From positions 62,001-126,000 of the forward strand of contig CAZQOQ010000003.1 in assembly GCA_964595205.1 (NCBI GenBank): a stretch of 64,000 nucleotides of DNA, read 5' to 3'. A program made the position numbers and the translations under genes. Positions 29,108 to 37,587 of this stretch are shown piece after piece. Position 1 is the first letter of the stretch; each line of letters opens with the position of its first letter. This DNA is from JADKIH01 sp964595205 (GTDB lineage: Bacteria > Bacteroidota > Bacteroidia > AKYH767-A > 2013-40CM-41-45). A model generated the notes under the pieces. It was not told where the DNA came from, ran no database searches, and worked only from the letters and a program-made list of their open reading frames with translations.

Positions 29108-30196
29108 ATGGCGATATCAAAAAACCAATGGGAATATAATCTGGCAACGAAACTTTTTATTTTTCTGGTAGTCTTGTTTTTACTTTATGTCGGGCAGTCG
29201 TTGTTTGTGCCGTTGCTGATTGCAATTTTCTTTACATTTCTCCTTTTACCGATATCAGATAAACTTGTGAAATTTAAAATTCCCCGGGCAGCGGCGATCA
29301 TCATAAGCATTTTGATAGCGATGTTCTTCTTCGGTGGTTTAATCTATTTCTTCATTCAGCAAATAAATAGTTTTGGTGATGACTGGCCTGAATTAAAAAA
29401 CCAATTAGCCATTAAGGGTGGCAGAATTCTCCAGTGGATTGAAAATACAACACGGATTTCTCAGGAGAGGCAGATCAACTGGATGAAAGAAAAACTGACG
29501 GCATCTGCACAATCGAGTCCTGAGGTAATCATGGGAATTTTTTCCACAACAGGAACCTTCCTCGCCATGTTTGGATTGATTCCGATCTACATTTTTTTTC
29601 TTACCTACTTCCGGGAAAAGTACAAACAATTTATAATCCTCGTTGCAGAAGAAAATCACGCTCAAGCCATCGACATCATTAAAAAAATTTCCAAAGTTTC
29701 AAGAAAATACCTGAAGGGTGTATTCCTTGATGTTTTGATCTTATCTGTTCTTGGCTCGGTAGGTTATCTTTTGCTGGATATAAAGCATGCGATACTGTTC
29801 GGCGTTCTTGCGGCCATACTCAATATTATTCCCTACATAGGCGTCATGCTTGGCAGCCTGTTGCCGATTCTGATGGCCATCATTACAAAAGATGAAATCG
29901 GCTATGCATTCGGTGCCTTGGGCGTAGCCGTGGTTGTGCAATTCATCGACAACAATTTCATATCTCCGTATGTCGTAGGTTCCAGCGTGAGTATCAATCC
30001 ACTCACGGCCATCATCGTTCTCATCATCGGTGCGATGATGTGGGGAGTAGCCGGTATGATCCTTTCGATTCCACTCGCCGGAATGATGAAGGTCGCCTTC
30101 GACAATATAAATTCACTGAAACCCTATGGTTACCTGATCGGAGAAGAGGTGAACTATTATGAGAAGGGATTTTTTCACAAGAAAAAAACCAGCTGA
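29108..30196 (+). CDS. AI-2E/PerM-family membrane permease
   Basis: The 362-residue protein has about eight membrane segments in the pattern of the AI-2E transporter family (YdiK/PerM/TqsA). It opens with a hydrophobic pair (FIFLVVLFLLYVGQSLFVPL). The C-terminal half has the family's most conserved stretch, GVLAAILNIIPYIGVMLGSL, and QFIDNNFISPYVVGSS. Substrates in this family vary (AI-2 export, Na+/H+ exchange), so no substrate is claimed. It ends 3 bases before the stop of the convergent cyanophycin synthetase gene. Confidence 0.88.
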   Translation: MAISKNQWEYNLATKLFIFLVVLFLLYVGQSLFVPLLIAIFFTFLLLPISDKLVKFKIPRAAAIIISILIAMFFFGGLIYFFIQQINSFGDDWPELKNQLAIKGGRILQWIENTTRISQERQINWMKEKLTASAQSSPEVIMGIFSTTGTFLAMFGLIPIYIFFLTYFREKYKQFIILVAEENHAQAIDIIKKISKVSRKYLKGVFLDVLILSVLGSVGYLLLDIKHAILFGVLAAILNIIPYIGVMLGSLLPILMAIITKDEIGYAFGALGVAVVVQFIDNNFISPYVVGSSVSINPLTAIIVLIIGAMMWGVAGMILSIPLAGMMKVAFDNINSLKPYGYLIGEEVNYYEKGFFHKKKTS

Positions 30197-30199
30197 TCC

Positions 30200-32848
30200 T
30201 CAGATCGAATGCGGTATATCTTCTTTGTGAATTTCAAAATGATCTTCTTCTTCCTTGAACTTTAGTATCTGATCGAGTGCATTGGGAACCACGTCGCTGC
30301 AGATTACGATGTAGGATCCCTGCTTCGCATTCTTGATTGCATAGTCGATCGCCTCGGGTTCTTTCGGAATGATCTTAACTTTCTTATCCGGCGAATCGGC
30401 TTTAATACCCTGCATCATCAGTTCGATGATTTCACTCTCGCTCCTTCCGCGGAGATTCTTATCCTGCCGGATGATGATTTCATCGAACATCTGTGAAGCT
30501 ACAGTTCCAAGCTGGACAATATCTTCATCGCGCCTGTCTCCGACACCTGCAATGATTCCCACTTTCGGCTTTGCATCTATTTTATCGAGGAACCTCGCGA
30601 TGGCCTGGAAGCCCGCAGGGTTATGTGCATAATCAACCATTACCGTAAACTTGCGGAACTGGAACATATTCATGCGTCCCGGTGTCTGTGTCGGCGACGG
30701 AATAAATGTTTCAAGCGCAAGTCTGATTTCTTCCACCTTGAATCCCTGGAGGAAGCCGGCGAGTACGGCAGGAAGCACATTCTGTATCATGAATATCGCT
30801 TTGCCGGAAAATGTGAGCGGAATGTTTATCACCTTATCGACACGAATCTTCCAGGTACCCTTACAAATGGTCACGTATCCATTCTCTACAATTGCAGCTA
30901 TGCCGCCATTCTCGCAATGCTTCCTGATGCGGGGATTGTTCTCGTCGAGACTGAAGAGTGCAATGTTTGCATTTATACTCTTACGCATTTCGTAAACGAG
31001 GTCGTCGTCGGCATTCAGAATGCTGTAACCTTCCGGCAAAACGCTTTCCGCTACAACGCTCTTTACACGGGCCATTTCTTCCAGCGTATTAATGTCCTTC
31101 AATCCGAGGTGATCTGCCGCCACATTTGTCACGATGCTGATGTTGCAATTGTGAAATCCCAATCCCGCCTTCAGTATTCCGCCGCGGGCACATTCCAGCA
31201 CGGCATACTCGACGGTCGGATCGCGCAGAACAAATTCTGCACTTAGCGGACCGGTGCAGTCACCTGATTCCACCATCCTGTTTTGAATGTATATCCCATC
31301 CGTCGTCGTAAATCCTACCTTGTATCCCATCGTTTTAACGATGTGAGCGATCAGCCGCGTCGTCGTGGTTTTACCGTTGGTACCCGTAACGGCAATGATC
31401 GGAATCCGCGCTGAACTCCCCGGCGGATAAAGCATGTCTATCACCGGCTCGGCAACATTTCTCGGCAATCCTTCTGCAGGCGCGATATGCATCCTGAAAC
31501 CCGGACCGGCATTCACTTCCAGCACTGCTCCCCCATTCTCATAAATCGGCACGCTGATGTCAGGCGTCATGATATCGATGCCACAGATGTCGAGGCCGAT
31601 GATGCGTGCGATCCTCTCCGCCATGAAAACATTATACGGATGCACAATTTCTGTTACATCCGTGGATGTCCCACCCGTGCTGAGATTTGCTGTACGTTTG
31701 AGATATACTATTTCATCTTTCTTCAACACACTGTCAACAGTAAGATTTTTTTCCTCGAGCATTGCCAGCGTAACATCGTCGATCTTTATTGCTGTTAAAA
31801 CCTTTTCATGACCATAGCCTCTTCGTGGATCGCTGTTAACTTTATCGACAAGTTGTTTGATTGTATGTTTACCATCGCCTGTGACCATGGCAGGAGTGCG
31901 TCTTGCACCTGCAACAAAATTGTAGTTGATAACGAGCAGGCGATGATCGAAGCCGGTGATGAACTTCTCCACAATCACACCACGGGAAACTTTCTTTGCA
32001 ACGGCAAGCGCTTCCACAGCGGAGTCCCAGTCCTTGACATTGATGGTCGCCCCTCTTCCATGATTCCCTCCAACCGGCTTAACCACGATCGGATAACCCA
32101 CCCGCTTAACTGCCGATTCAAGATCTTCTTCGTCGTAAACAACGTATCCTTTAGGCACTGCAATGGACGAAGCCTCGAGCAGGTTCTTTGTTTCTTCCTT
32201 GTCGCAGGCAACTTCAACTGCAATACTGCTCGTCGTGCTTGCAACGGTTGCCTGGATCCGATGCTGGTTTTTTCCATAACCAAGCTGCACGAGTGAATGT
32301 TTGTTCAGTCTTATCCATGGAATTTTTCTTTTGATCGCTTCATCCACGATAGAGCCGGTAGAAGGGCCGAGCCGTTCATCTTCCCGGATTTCTCTCAGTC
32401 GCTGTATATCTGCAGCAAGGTCGTATTCTTCTCCTTTGATGAGCGCATCGGCAATACGTACAGCCGCCCTTGCAGCATAGATGCCTGCTTTCTCTTCCAT
32501 ATAATTAAACACAACATTATACACTCCATGCTGTCCGCTGCTCCTCGTTCTTCCGAATCCAACATCCATTCCTGCCAGCGTCTGAATCTCAAGAGCCAGG
32601 TGTTCAACTACGTGCCCCATCCAGGTGCCTTCTTTCACACGTTTAAAGAACCCGCCCGGATGGCCCTCGGAACATTCATGTTCGTACATAGAGGGAAAGG
32701 TTTTTTCGAGTCTCTCGGAAAAACCGGGTATCTTATTGCTGGGTGCCTCTTCGAGTTCCTCGATGTCGAGCTTCATTACAATCAACTTGTGCCTGCGAAT
32801 AGACCAGTAATTAGGTCCACGCATCACTCTGATTTCAATAATTTTCAT
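30200..32848 (-). CDS. cphA: cyanophycin synthetase
   Basis: The 882-residue enzyme should build cyanophycin, a storage polymer of aspartate backbone with arginine side chains, using ATP. It has the CphA-specific N-terminal domain (MKIIEIRVMRGPNYWS ... VVEHLALEIQ), an ATP-grasp domain with the glycine-rich loop VVKPVGGNHGRGATINV (~250-268), and a Mur-ligase-like domain starting with the P-loop GTNGKTTTT (~486-495) and ending near 870. Length and domain order match CphA1. The cyanophycinase gene lies divergently 178 bases away, making a complete make-and-break pair for nitrogen and carbon storage in the cytoplasm. Confidence 0.93.
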   Translation of the reverse strand: MKIIEIRVMRGPNYWSIRRHKLIVMKLDIEELEEAPSNKIPGFSERLEKTFPSMYEHECSEGHPGGFFKRVKEGTWMGHVVEHLALEIQTLAGMDVGFGRTRSSGQHGVYNVVFNYMEEKAGIYAARAAVRIADALIKGEEYDLAADIQRLREIREDERLGPSTGSIVDEAIKRKIPWIRLNKHSLVQLGYGKNQHRIQATVASTTSSIAVEVACDKEETKNLLEASSIAVPKGYVVYDEEDLESAVKRVGYPIVVKPVGGNHGRGATINVKDWDSAVEALAVAKKVSRGVIVEKFITGFDHRLLVINYNFVAGARRTPAMVTGDGKHTIKQLVDKVNSDPRRGYGHEKVLTAIKIDDVTLAMLEEKNLTVDSVLKKDEIVYLKRTANLSTGGTSTDVTEIVHPYNVFMAERIARIIGLDICGIDIMTPDISVPIYENGGAVLEVNAGPGFRMHIAPAEGLPRNVAEPVIDMLYPPGSSARIPIIAVTGTNGKTTTTRLIAHIVKTMGYKVGFTTTDGIYIQNRMVESGDCTGPLSAEFVLRDPTVEYAVLECARGGILKAGLGFHNCNISIVTNVAADHLGLKDINTLEEMARVKSVVAESVLPEGYSILNADDDLVYEMRKSINANIALFSLDENNPRIRKHCENGGIAAIVENGYVTICKGTWKIRVDKVINIPLTFSGKAIFMIQNVLPAVLAGFLQGFKVEEIRLALETFIPSPTQTPGRMNMFQFRKFTVMVDYAHNPAGFQAIARFLDKIDAKPKVGIIAGVGDRRDEDIVQLGTVASQMFDEIIIRQDKNLRGRSESEIIELMMQGIKADSPDKKVKIIPKEPEAIDYAIKNAKQGSYIVICSDVVPNALDQILKFKEEEDHFEIHKEDIPHSI

Positions 32849-32995
32849 AAAAAAATGTTATTTCGTGTTTTTCGCGTTTTCAAAGTAAAAATTTTTAATT
32901 GAATAATCCCTCATTTCAGGGAATAATAATAGCAAATTGTGAGAAAACCGGTTGAAAAGTCTGTAATAATGCACCCTTAAACTACCATCAATTTC

Positions 32996-33003
32996 TATCT
33001 TTG
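32996..33003 (+). promoter_or_regulatory. candidate -7 element for cyanophycinase gene
   Basis: TATCTTTG matches TAnnTTTG exactly and ends 23 bases before the ATG at 33027. A -33 TTTG was not found at normal spacing. Confidence 0.4.
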
Positions 33004-33026
33004 CCGCAAAACCAATTATACATTTT

Positions 33027-33896
33027 ATGATCCCAAAGGGAAGGCTGATTGCCATCGGAGGAAACGAGGATAAAGGAACCGAACCGGAACCGAATTATAT
33101 TCAGAAAAACAACCTTAATTTTTTCGAATTACAGATATTAAGCCGCATTGTTCGTGAGGCTGGCGGACATGATGCAGACATTGAAGTTATAACCAGCGCC
33201 TCATCCATACCGGATGAGATCGGGCTCAACTATCTTGATGCCTTTAAAAAACTTGGCTGTAAGAATGTCCGCATCATGAGCATTCGCAAACGCGAAGATG
33301 TTCAGAATCCGGAGATGCTGGACAGACTTAAAAAATGCCAGTGTGTAATGTTCAGCGGCGGAAACCAGCTCAGACTTTCATCCATTTTTGGCGGCACCGA
33401 ATTCTTAGAGGTTTTAGTTAACCGGTACATGAACGAACCATCGTTTGTGGTTGCCGGAACGAGCGCAGGCGCCATGGCTATGTCGAACACGATGATCTAC
33501 CAGGGCAGCAGCTCGGAAGCATTGCTTAAGGGAGAAGTAAAAATAACGACCGGACTTGCGCTGATCAAGGACGTCATCATCGATTCTCATTTCGTAACAC
33601 GCGGCAGGTTCGGACGACTCACGCAGGCAGTGGCTGCGAATCCGTCATGCATCGGAATCGGGCTGGGAGAAGATGCAGGTGTGTTAATCACCGAAGGCAG
33701 GTTCATGGAAACCATCGGCAGTGGTCTTGTGATCATCATCGACGGCCACGATATTCTACATTCAAACATTGCGGATCTGAAAGAGGGTTCGCCCCTTTCC
33801 ATCGAAAACCTCATTGTTCATGTGATGGCAAAAGGAAATCACTATGATTTGAAGGGAAGAAAGTTTTTTGCGGAAGCGGTTGCACAGCGACAGTAA
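33027..33896 (+). CDS. cphB: cyanophycinase (peptidase S51 family)
   Basis: The 289-residue serine exopeptidase should cut cyanophycin to beta-Asp-Arg dipeptides. The nucleophile is Ser146 in AGTSAGAMAMS, the S51 elbow. Family motifs also seen are IGGNEDKG near the start, FSGGNQLRL, DSHFVTRGRFGRL (catalytic His region) and GIGLGEDAGVLI (catalytic acid region). Length and motifs agree with CphB. There is no signal peptide, so it acts in the cytoplasm on the polymer made by the divergent synthetase. The shared 178-base intergenic region suggests common control of both genes. Confidence 0.93.
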   Translation: MIPKGRLIAIGGNEDKGTEPEPNYIQKNNLNFFELQILSRIVREAGGHDADIEVITSASSIPDEIGLNYLDAFKKLGCKNVRIMSIRKREDVQNPEMLDRLKKCQCVMFSGGNQLRLSSIFGGTEFLEVLVNRYMNEPSFVVAGTSAGAMAMSNTMIYQGSSSEALLKGEVKITTGLALIKDVIIDSHFVTRGRFGRLTQAVAANPSCIGIGLGEDAGVLITEGRFMETIGSGLVIIIDGHDILHSNIADLKEGSPLSIENLIVHVMAKGNHYDLKGRKFFAEAVAQRQ

Positions 33897-33917
33897 AAAT
33901 TTATTTTTCTTTCCAAT

Positions 33918-36900
33918 TTATTCAAGGATAAGCCTGACGCTTTTATTTATCGACTCGTTCTGTACGGAGAGAATATATATTCCTCTCGAGAATAAAGATA
34001 CTTTCAGACCATAATTTATCGTGGTGTCTTGCCCTCTGAGTTCGTCAAGATATACCGTCTTTCCTGTGAGATCAGTAATTCTGATTACGGTTTTTTCAGA
34101 TGCAGTGGAAGGAATGGTAATAGTTACAAAATCCCCTGCCGGATTCGGAAAGACGCTGAGCTCATTATCGGATTTTGATTTAGAAGTGGAAGATGCATTC
34201 ACCCTGCACGAAGGTAATATGGACAGATTGAGTTTACGCTCAGCGCTTGAACCTTTACAGTTGACTGACCTGACTTTGATCTTTCCTGAAAGAAATCCGG
34301 CACTTGAAACAGCAAGGATGGTTTGAGTACCCTGTCCTGAAAGGATAGACATATTTTCACCGCTCCATAGGTAACTGGTAGCTCCGGGAACAGGAAGGAT
34401 GCTGTAGGTAGCAGACTGGTTTGGACAAAGTGAAGAAGGTCCGCTAATGCCACCGGGAGTAACAGGCCGCTTGTTAATTAGCGAAATATTCTGACAGACA
34501 GCAACGCTTGTCCCGCATGAGGTAACTGCTCTCACACAAATAAATCCGCCCTTGAATTTTGTCGTGAATTTCAGAGTTATGCAGGATCCATTTGCTGCAC
34601 CAACAGCAGAAACACCCGGAGGCAGTGTCCAGATAAAAGAGGTTGCCAAAGGATCGGGATTAAGAGCACAATAAACGACGCCGGATTGCTTTGCGCATAC
34701 ACCTGAAGGCCCGTTTATAGCTGCAGGAGGTGTTGGTACAGAACCCGAAGAACCAACAACTACAGTGGCAGTGGCAGTACAGCCGTTCGCATCAGTGCAT
34801 GTTACAAGGTAATTTCCGGGCGAAAGATTAGTCGCAGTATGTCCGGTTTGACCACCCGGCATCCAGACGCAATTTACCGGATTGGTTCCGCCACTTCCAG
34901 TGCAGGTCGCAGTTCCATCATTTCCATTACAACCCGAAGGTGTTGATGTAACAAAAAGGGAAAATTTCGGAGGCTGCTCAATCGAGACCTGCGAAGTTGC
35001 TACACAGCCTCGGCTGTCAATGATCTCTAAAATATATGTACCGGCAGTATATCCGCAAAAAGTTCCGGTGCCTAAATACGGCGGCAATCCACCAGCCGCA
35101 GAAATCGTAATACATGCAGTACCGCCATAGCAGAGGATTTGATCAGTCGACACAATAAAATAAGGCGTGTCGTCGGTATGAGAGATAATTCCGGTTTGGG
35201 TATTGCAGGCATCGACTGTGCATGCGATTCCGTCGTCGATGAAAACAGGCACATGATATACGCCGGTTTGAGTATCGCAGTAATCCAACGTACAGTAATT
35301 TTCATCGTCAACATTTATGGCAAAATGCAAAACACCCAGTAGAGGATCGCAGGCGTCGTTTGTACAGGCATTATTATCGTCGCGATTTACCTGAATATGA
35401 TAGACACCATTTAGTACATCACAGCCATCAATGGTGCATTCATTATTATCATTTACAATAACAGGATTATGATATATCCCTGAAACAAAATCACAGCCAT
35501 CGAATGTACATGCATTATCATCATCAGAATTTAATATGACATGAGTTATCATTCCATTTGAAGAATTACAGGCATCAGCAGTACAAGCATTTTGATCATC
35601 TATATTGGCTGCAGTGTGAGATATATCTCCGGTTAAGGAATTACAGGCATCGATCGTGCATGGATTGTTATCATCTGTGTTTAAAGCATTATGAAATATT
35701 CCAGAAACAGAATTACACCCATCGGTTGTGCAGAGGTTATTATCTTCTGTATATATGTCTGTATGAGAAATGGTCCCGGTTGAAGTATTACATTCGTCGA
35801 TTGTGCAGACGTTATTATCGTCAACAGCAACACTGATGTGTAAAATTCCGATTGAAGCATCGCAAATATCAATTGTACACGCATTGTTGTCATTTACAAT
35901 CACGGAACTATGCACAATATTTCCAGTTGGGGCATCACAAAAATCATTTGTGCATAGATTATTGTCATCTGGATCCAGGAAAGAGATATTACTTCCATTA
36001 TCAGAACCTATAGAGACAGGATTGCTTCCTACCACTCGAATTCTGTATCCGGTTCCAAATGCAGTGCTTAATGGCATAACTATCGATATAGTTCCGGAAG
36101 TCAATGAAGAAACAGAACCAATATTTACCGGGCTTGCAAAACTGCCGGATGAAGAACTTAGTTGTGCTGTAAAAACATTTCCAAGGTTAAAAGATGTCGA
36201 CACAGTATAGCTAACAGTTGCAGATGATCCCCTACAATAATTCGACTGTGATAAAGGCAATGTCGTAATGGTAAAAGGTAATGTATATTCAATTGTTATT
36301 TCAGGCCAAAGATTTGCGTTTGAATTATCACTTGAAGCAAAAATCATAGATGTATAAAACGATTCCGTTGATAAACGTAAAAGAAACCCAAAACTGCTGG
36401 CCGGATTGTTAATCATATCCTGCACCATATTCTTAACATCAATATTCAAATAATTTTGAGTCGAACTAATACTCTGAGTTAAAACAACCTGATTGGTTGT
36501 GGTAATAGTTGGAGCGGTGTTCCAGGTCACAGTACCTTCATTCCAGGCGCTCGTAACTCTCTGCAGCAAACTTTGGTTATTTCCATTCATAGGAGGAAAT
36601 CCAGCTAATGATACTAAAGGTTGAGGGGCAGCGAACAATGAAATCCTCGCATTGGTTATAATCGCACCAACGGGAATTGTACTTAAATCAAACTGCAAAA
36701 GCCCTCTTCCATTACATGGAGCATCATTACAAGTCCATGCAGTAGCTGCTAATTCCGGATGATTTGAAAAATTTATAGTAGGCGCCCCGCTTGCTAAAAA
36801 TGCATCTTTTCCGGCTGCTGCTCCTGGCTTAAGGGTAATAGTTACAGCCTGACTGTTATTTGAAATAATTAAAATATAAAGTAAAAAACTATATCGAATA

Positions 36901-36926
36901 ACTTTCTTAATATTGAAATTTAACAT
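33918..36926 (-). CDS. T9SS-secreted protein with DNRLRE domain and 11 CTDC-like Cys repeats
   Basis: The 1002-residue protein has a signal peptide (1-27), then a DNRLRE-like beta-sandwich (~30-215; GRGLLQFDLSTIPVGA, TWNTAPTI) and an Ig-like domain. A cassette of 11 tandem repeats of 25-26 residues follows at nt ~35150-35985, with the pattern DDNNxCTxDxCDxxTGxxxH. The repeat resembles the Dictyostelium CTDC repeat; the paired Cys and clustered Asp/Asn suggest disulfide-pinned, possibly calcium-binding loops. Then come two SprB-like repeats, two Ig-like domains (GPSGVCAKQSG, GPSSLCPNQSA) and a type A T9SS sorting domain (LSVFPNPAGDFVTI ... GIYILSV). It is a surface protein of unknown ligand. 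It is convergent with cyanophycinase (21-base gap). Confidence 0.85.
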   Translation of the reverse strand: MLNFNIKKVIRYSFLLYILIISNNSQAVTITLKPGAAAGKDAFLASGAPTINFSNHPELAATAWTCNDAPCNGRGLLQFDLSTIPVGAIITNARISLFAAPQPLVSLAGFPPMNGNNQSLLQRVTSAWNEGTVTWNTAPTITTTNQVVLTQSISSTQNYLNIDVKNMVQDMINNPASSFGFLLRLSTESFYTSMIFASSDNSNANLWPEITIEYTLPFTITTLPLSQSNYCRGSSATVSYTVSTSFNLGNVFTAQLSSSSGSFASPVNIGSVSSLTSGTISIVMPLSTAFGTGYRIRVVGSNPVSIGSDNGSNISFLDPDDNNLCTNDFCDAPTGNIVHSSVIVNDNNACTIDICDASIGILHISVAVDDNNVCTIDECNTSTGTISHTDIYTEDNNLCTTDGCNSVSGIFHNALNTDDNNPCTIDACNSLTGDISHTAANIDDQNACTADACNSSNGMITHVILNSDDDNACTFDGCDFVSGIYHNPVIVNDNNECTIDGCDVLNGVYHIQVNRDDNNACTNDACDPLLGVLHFAINVDDENYCTLDYCDTQTGVYHVPVFIDDGIACTVDACNTQTGIISHTDDTPYFIVSTDQILCYGGTACITISAAGGLPPYLGTGTFCGYTAGTYILEIIDSRGCVATSQVSIEQPPKFSLFVTSTPSGCNGNDGTATCTGSGGTNPVNCVWMPGGQTGHTATNLSPGNYLVTCTDANGCTATATVVVGSSGSVPTPPAAINGPSGVCAKQSGVVYCALNPDPLATSFIWTLPPGVSAVGAANGSCITLKFTTKFKGGFICVRAVTSCGTSVAVCQNISLINKRPVTPGGISGPSSLCPNQSATYSILPVPGATSYLWSGENMSILSGQGTQTILAVSSAGFLSGKIKVRSVNCKGSSAERKLNLSILPSCRVNASSTSKSKSDNELSVFPNPAGDFVTITIPSTASEKTVIRITDLTGKTVYLDELRGQDTTINYGLKVSLFSRGIYILSVQNESINKSVRLILE
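35150..35985 (-). repeat. 11 tandem ~76-bp coding repeats (DDNNxCTxDxCD)
   Basis: Within the secreted protein above, 11 units of 75-78 bp each encode DDNNxCTxDxC(D/N) then xxTGxxxH. The units differ at many codons, so the array is old. Variation keeps both Cys and the CT(x)D core in every copy, pointing to selection on the protein fold. Confidence 0.8.
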
Positions 36927-37297
36927 GAGGTTTTTTTTTATTTTGTTTAATAAATTACAAAGAATAAATATATAACTTTAATTTCAAACTTTCCAAAAAC
37001 ATTAACTGGAAATTAATGAAAGCGCTATCAACATTTCATTGATATTTTTAGGGTTTTAAATCCGTAAACGAGCATACAGGTAATTATAAAATCCTCTTAA
37101 AATCAACCTAATCACTTTAAAATCAACTTTTCCGTAGATTTCGCAAACTCAAAGATTATTTTAACTTTGTGAATGACATTCCTATCAAGAAGTCTTCTTA
37201 AAAAAAGCCTGTGGCTAAGAAAATGAATAATAGTTATTTGAAAACTCAATTATATAATGAATTTACCAGTAATTGAATTTAGAGATGATCATGGATA
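36927..37297. other. AT-rich intergenic region upstream of the IS5 remnant
   Basis: No gene, promoter match or clear repeat is visible apart from an imperfect double CTTAAAATCAAC-like motif near 37095-37125. It separates the CTDC-repeat gene from the IS5 remnant and may include unrecognised IS sequence. Confidence 0.35.
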
Positions 37298-37514
37298 AAT
37301 GCGTTCGTCAATGGTCTCTTTGAGGATTTAAAAAAACTCAGTAAAATAGATGTATTTAAATGTTTTATCGATGGGACTTTTGCAAGTGCCAAAAAAGTGG
37401 CTGCATATTGGAAAAACCAAACGAGGCAAAGGAACCAAGATTATAGCAATGTTAGAAAATTATCTTGGTTTTGTTCAATTCGCTTGCATATTAATCATTA
37501 GAAGATATTTTTGA
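37298..37514 (+). pseudogene. IS5-family transposase remnant, frameshifted and internally deleted
   Basis: The frame from 37298 reads NAFVNGLFEDLKKLSK, then KCFIDGTFASAKK, the first DDE aspartate block of IS5-type transposases (DGTxxxAKKGG). After a frameshift near 37395 the next frame reads HIGKTKRGKGTKIIAML, the block that normally follows. That frame runs on directly into ENYLGFVQFACILIIRRYF and a TGA at 37512-37514, the usual C-terminal end (AENYLGFVxLACILILLRR). The ~120 residues holding the other two catalytic acids are missing, so an internal deletion joined the two parts. The element is dead and marks the left side of the AT-rich block. Confidence 0.75.
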
Positions 37515-37587
37515 GATGGTTTCTAACAATTCCCCTTTACTATTTCAACCCTGGTTACTTAATAATGCATTTTTCTAAGATTTGTAA

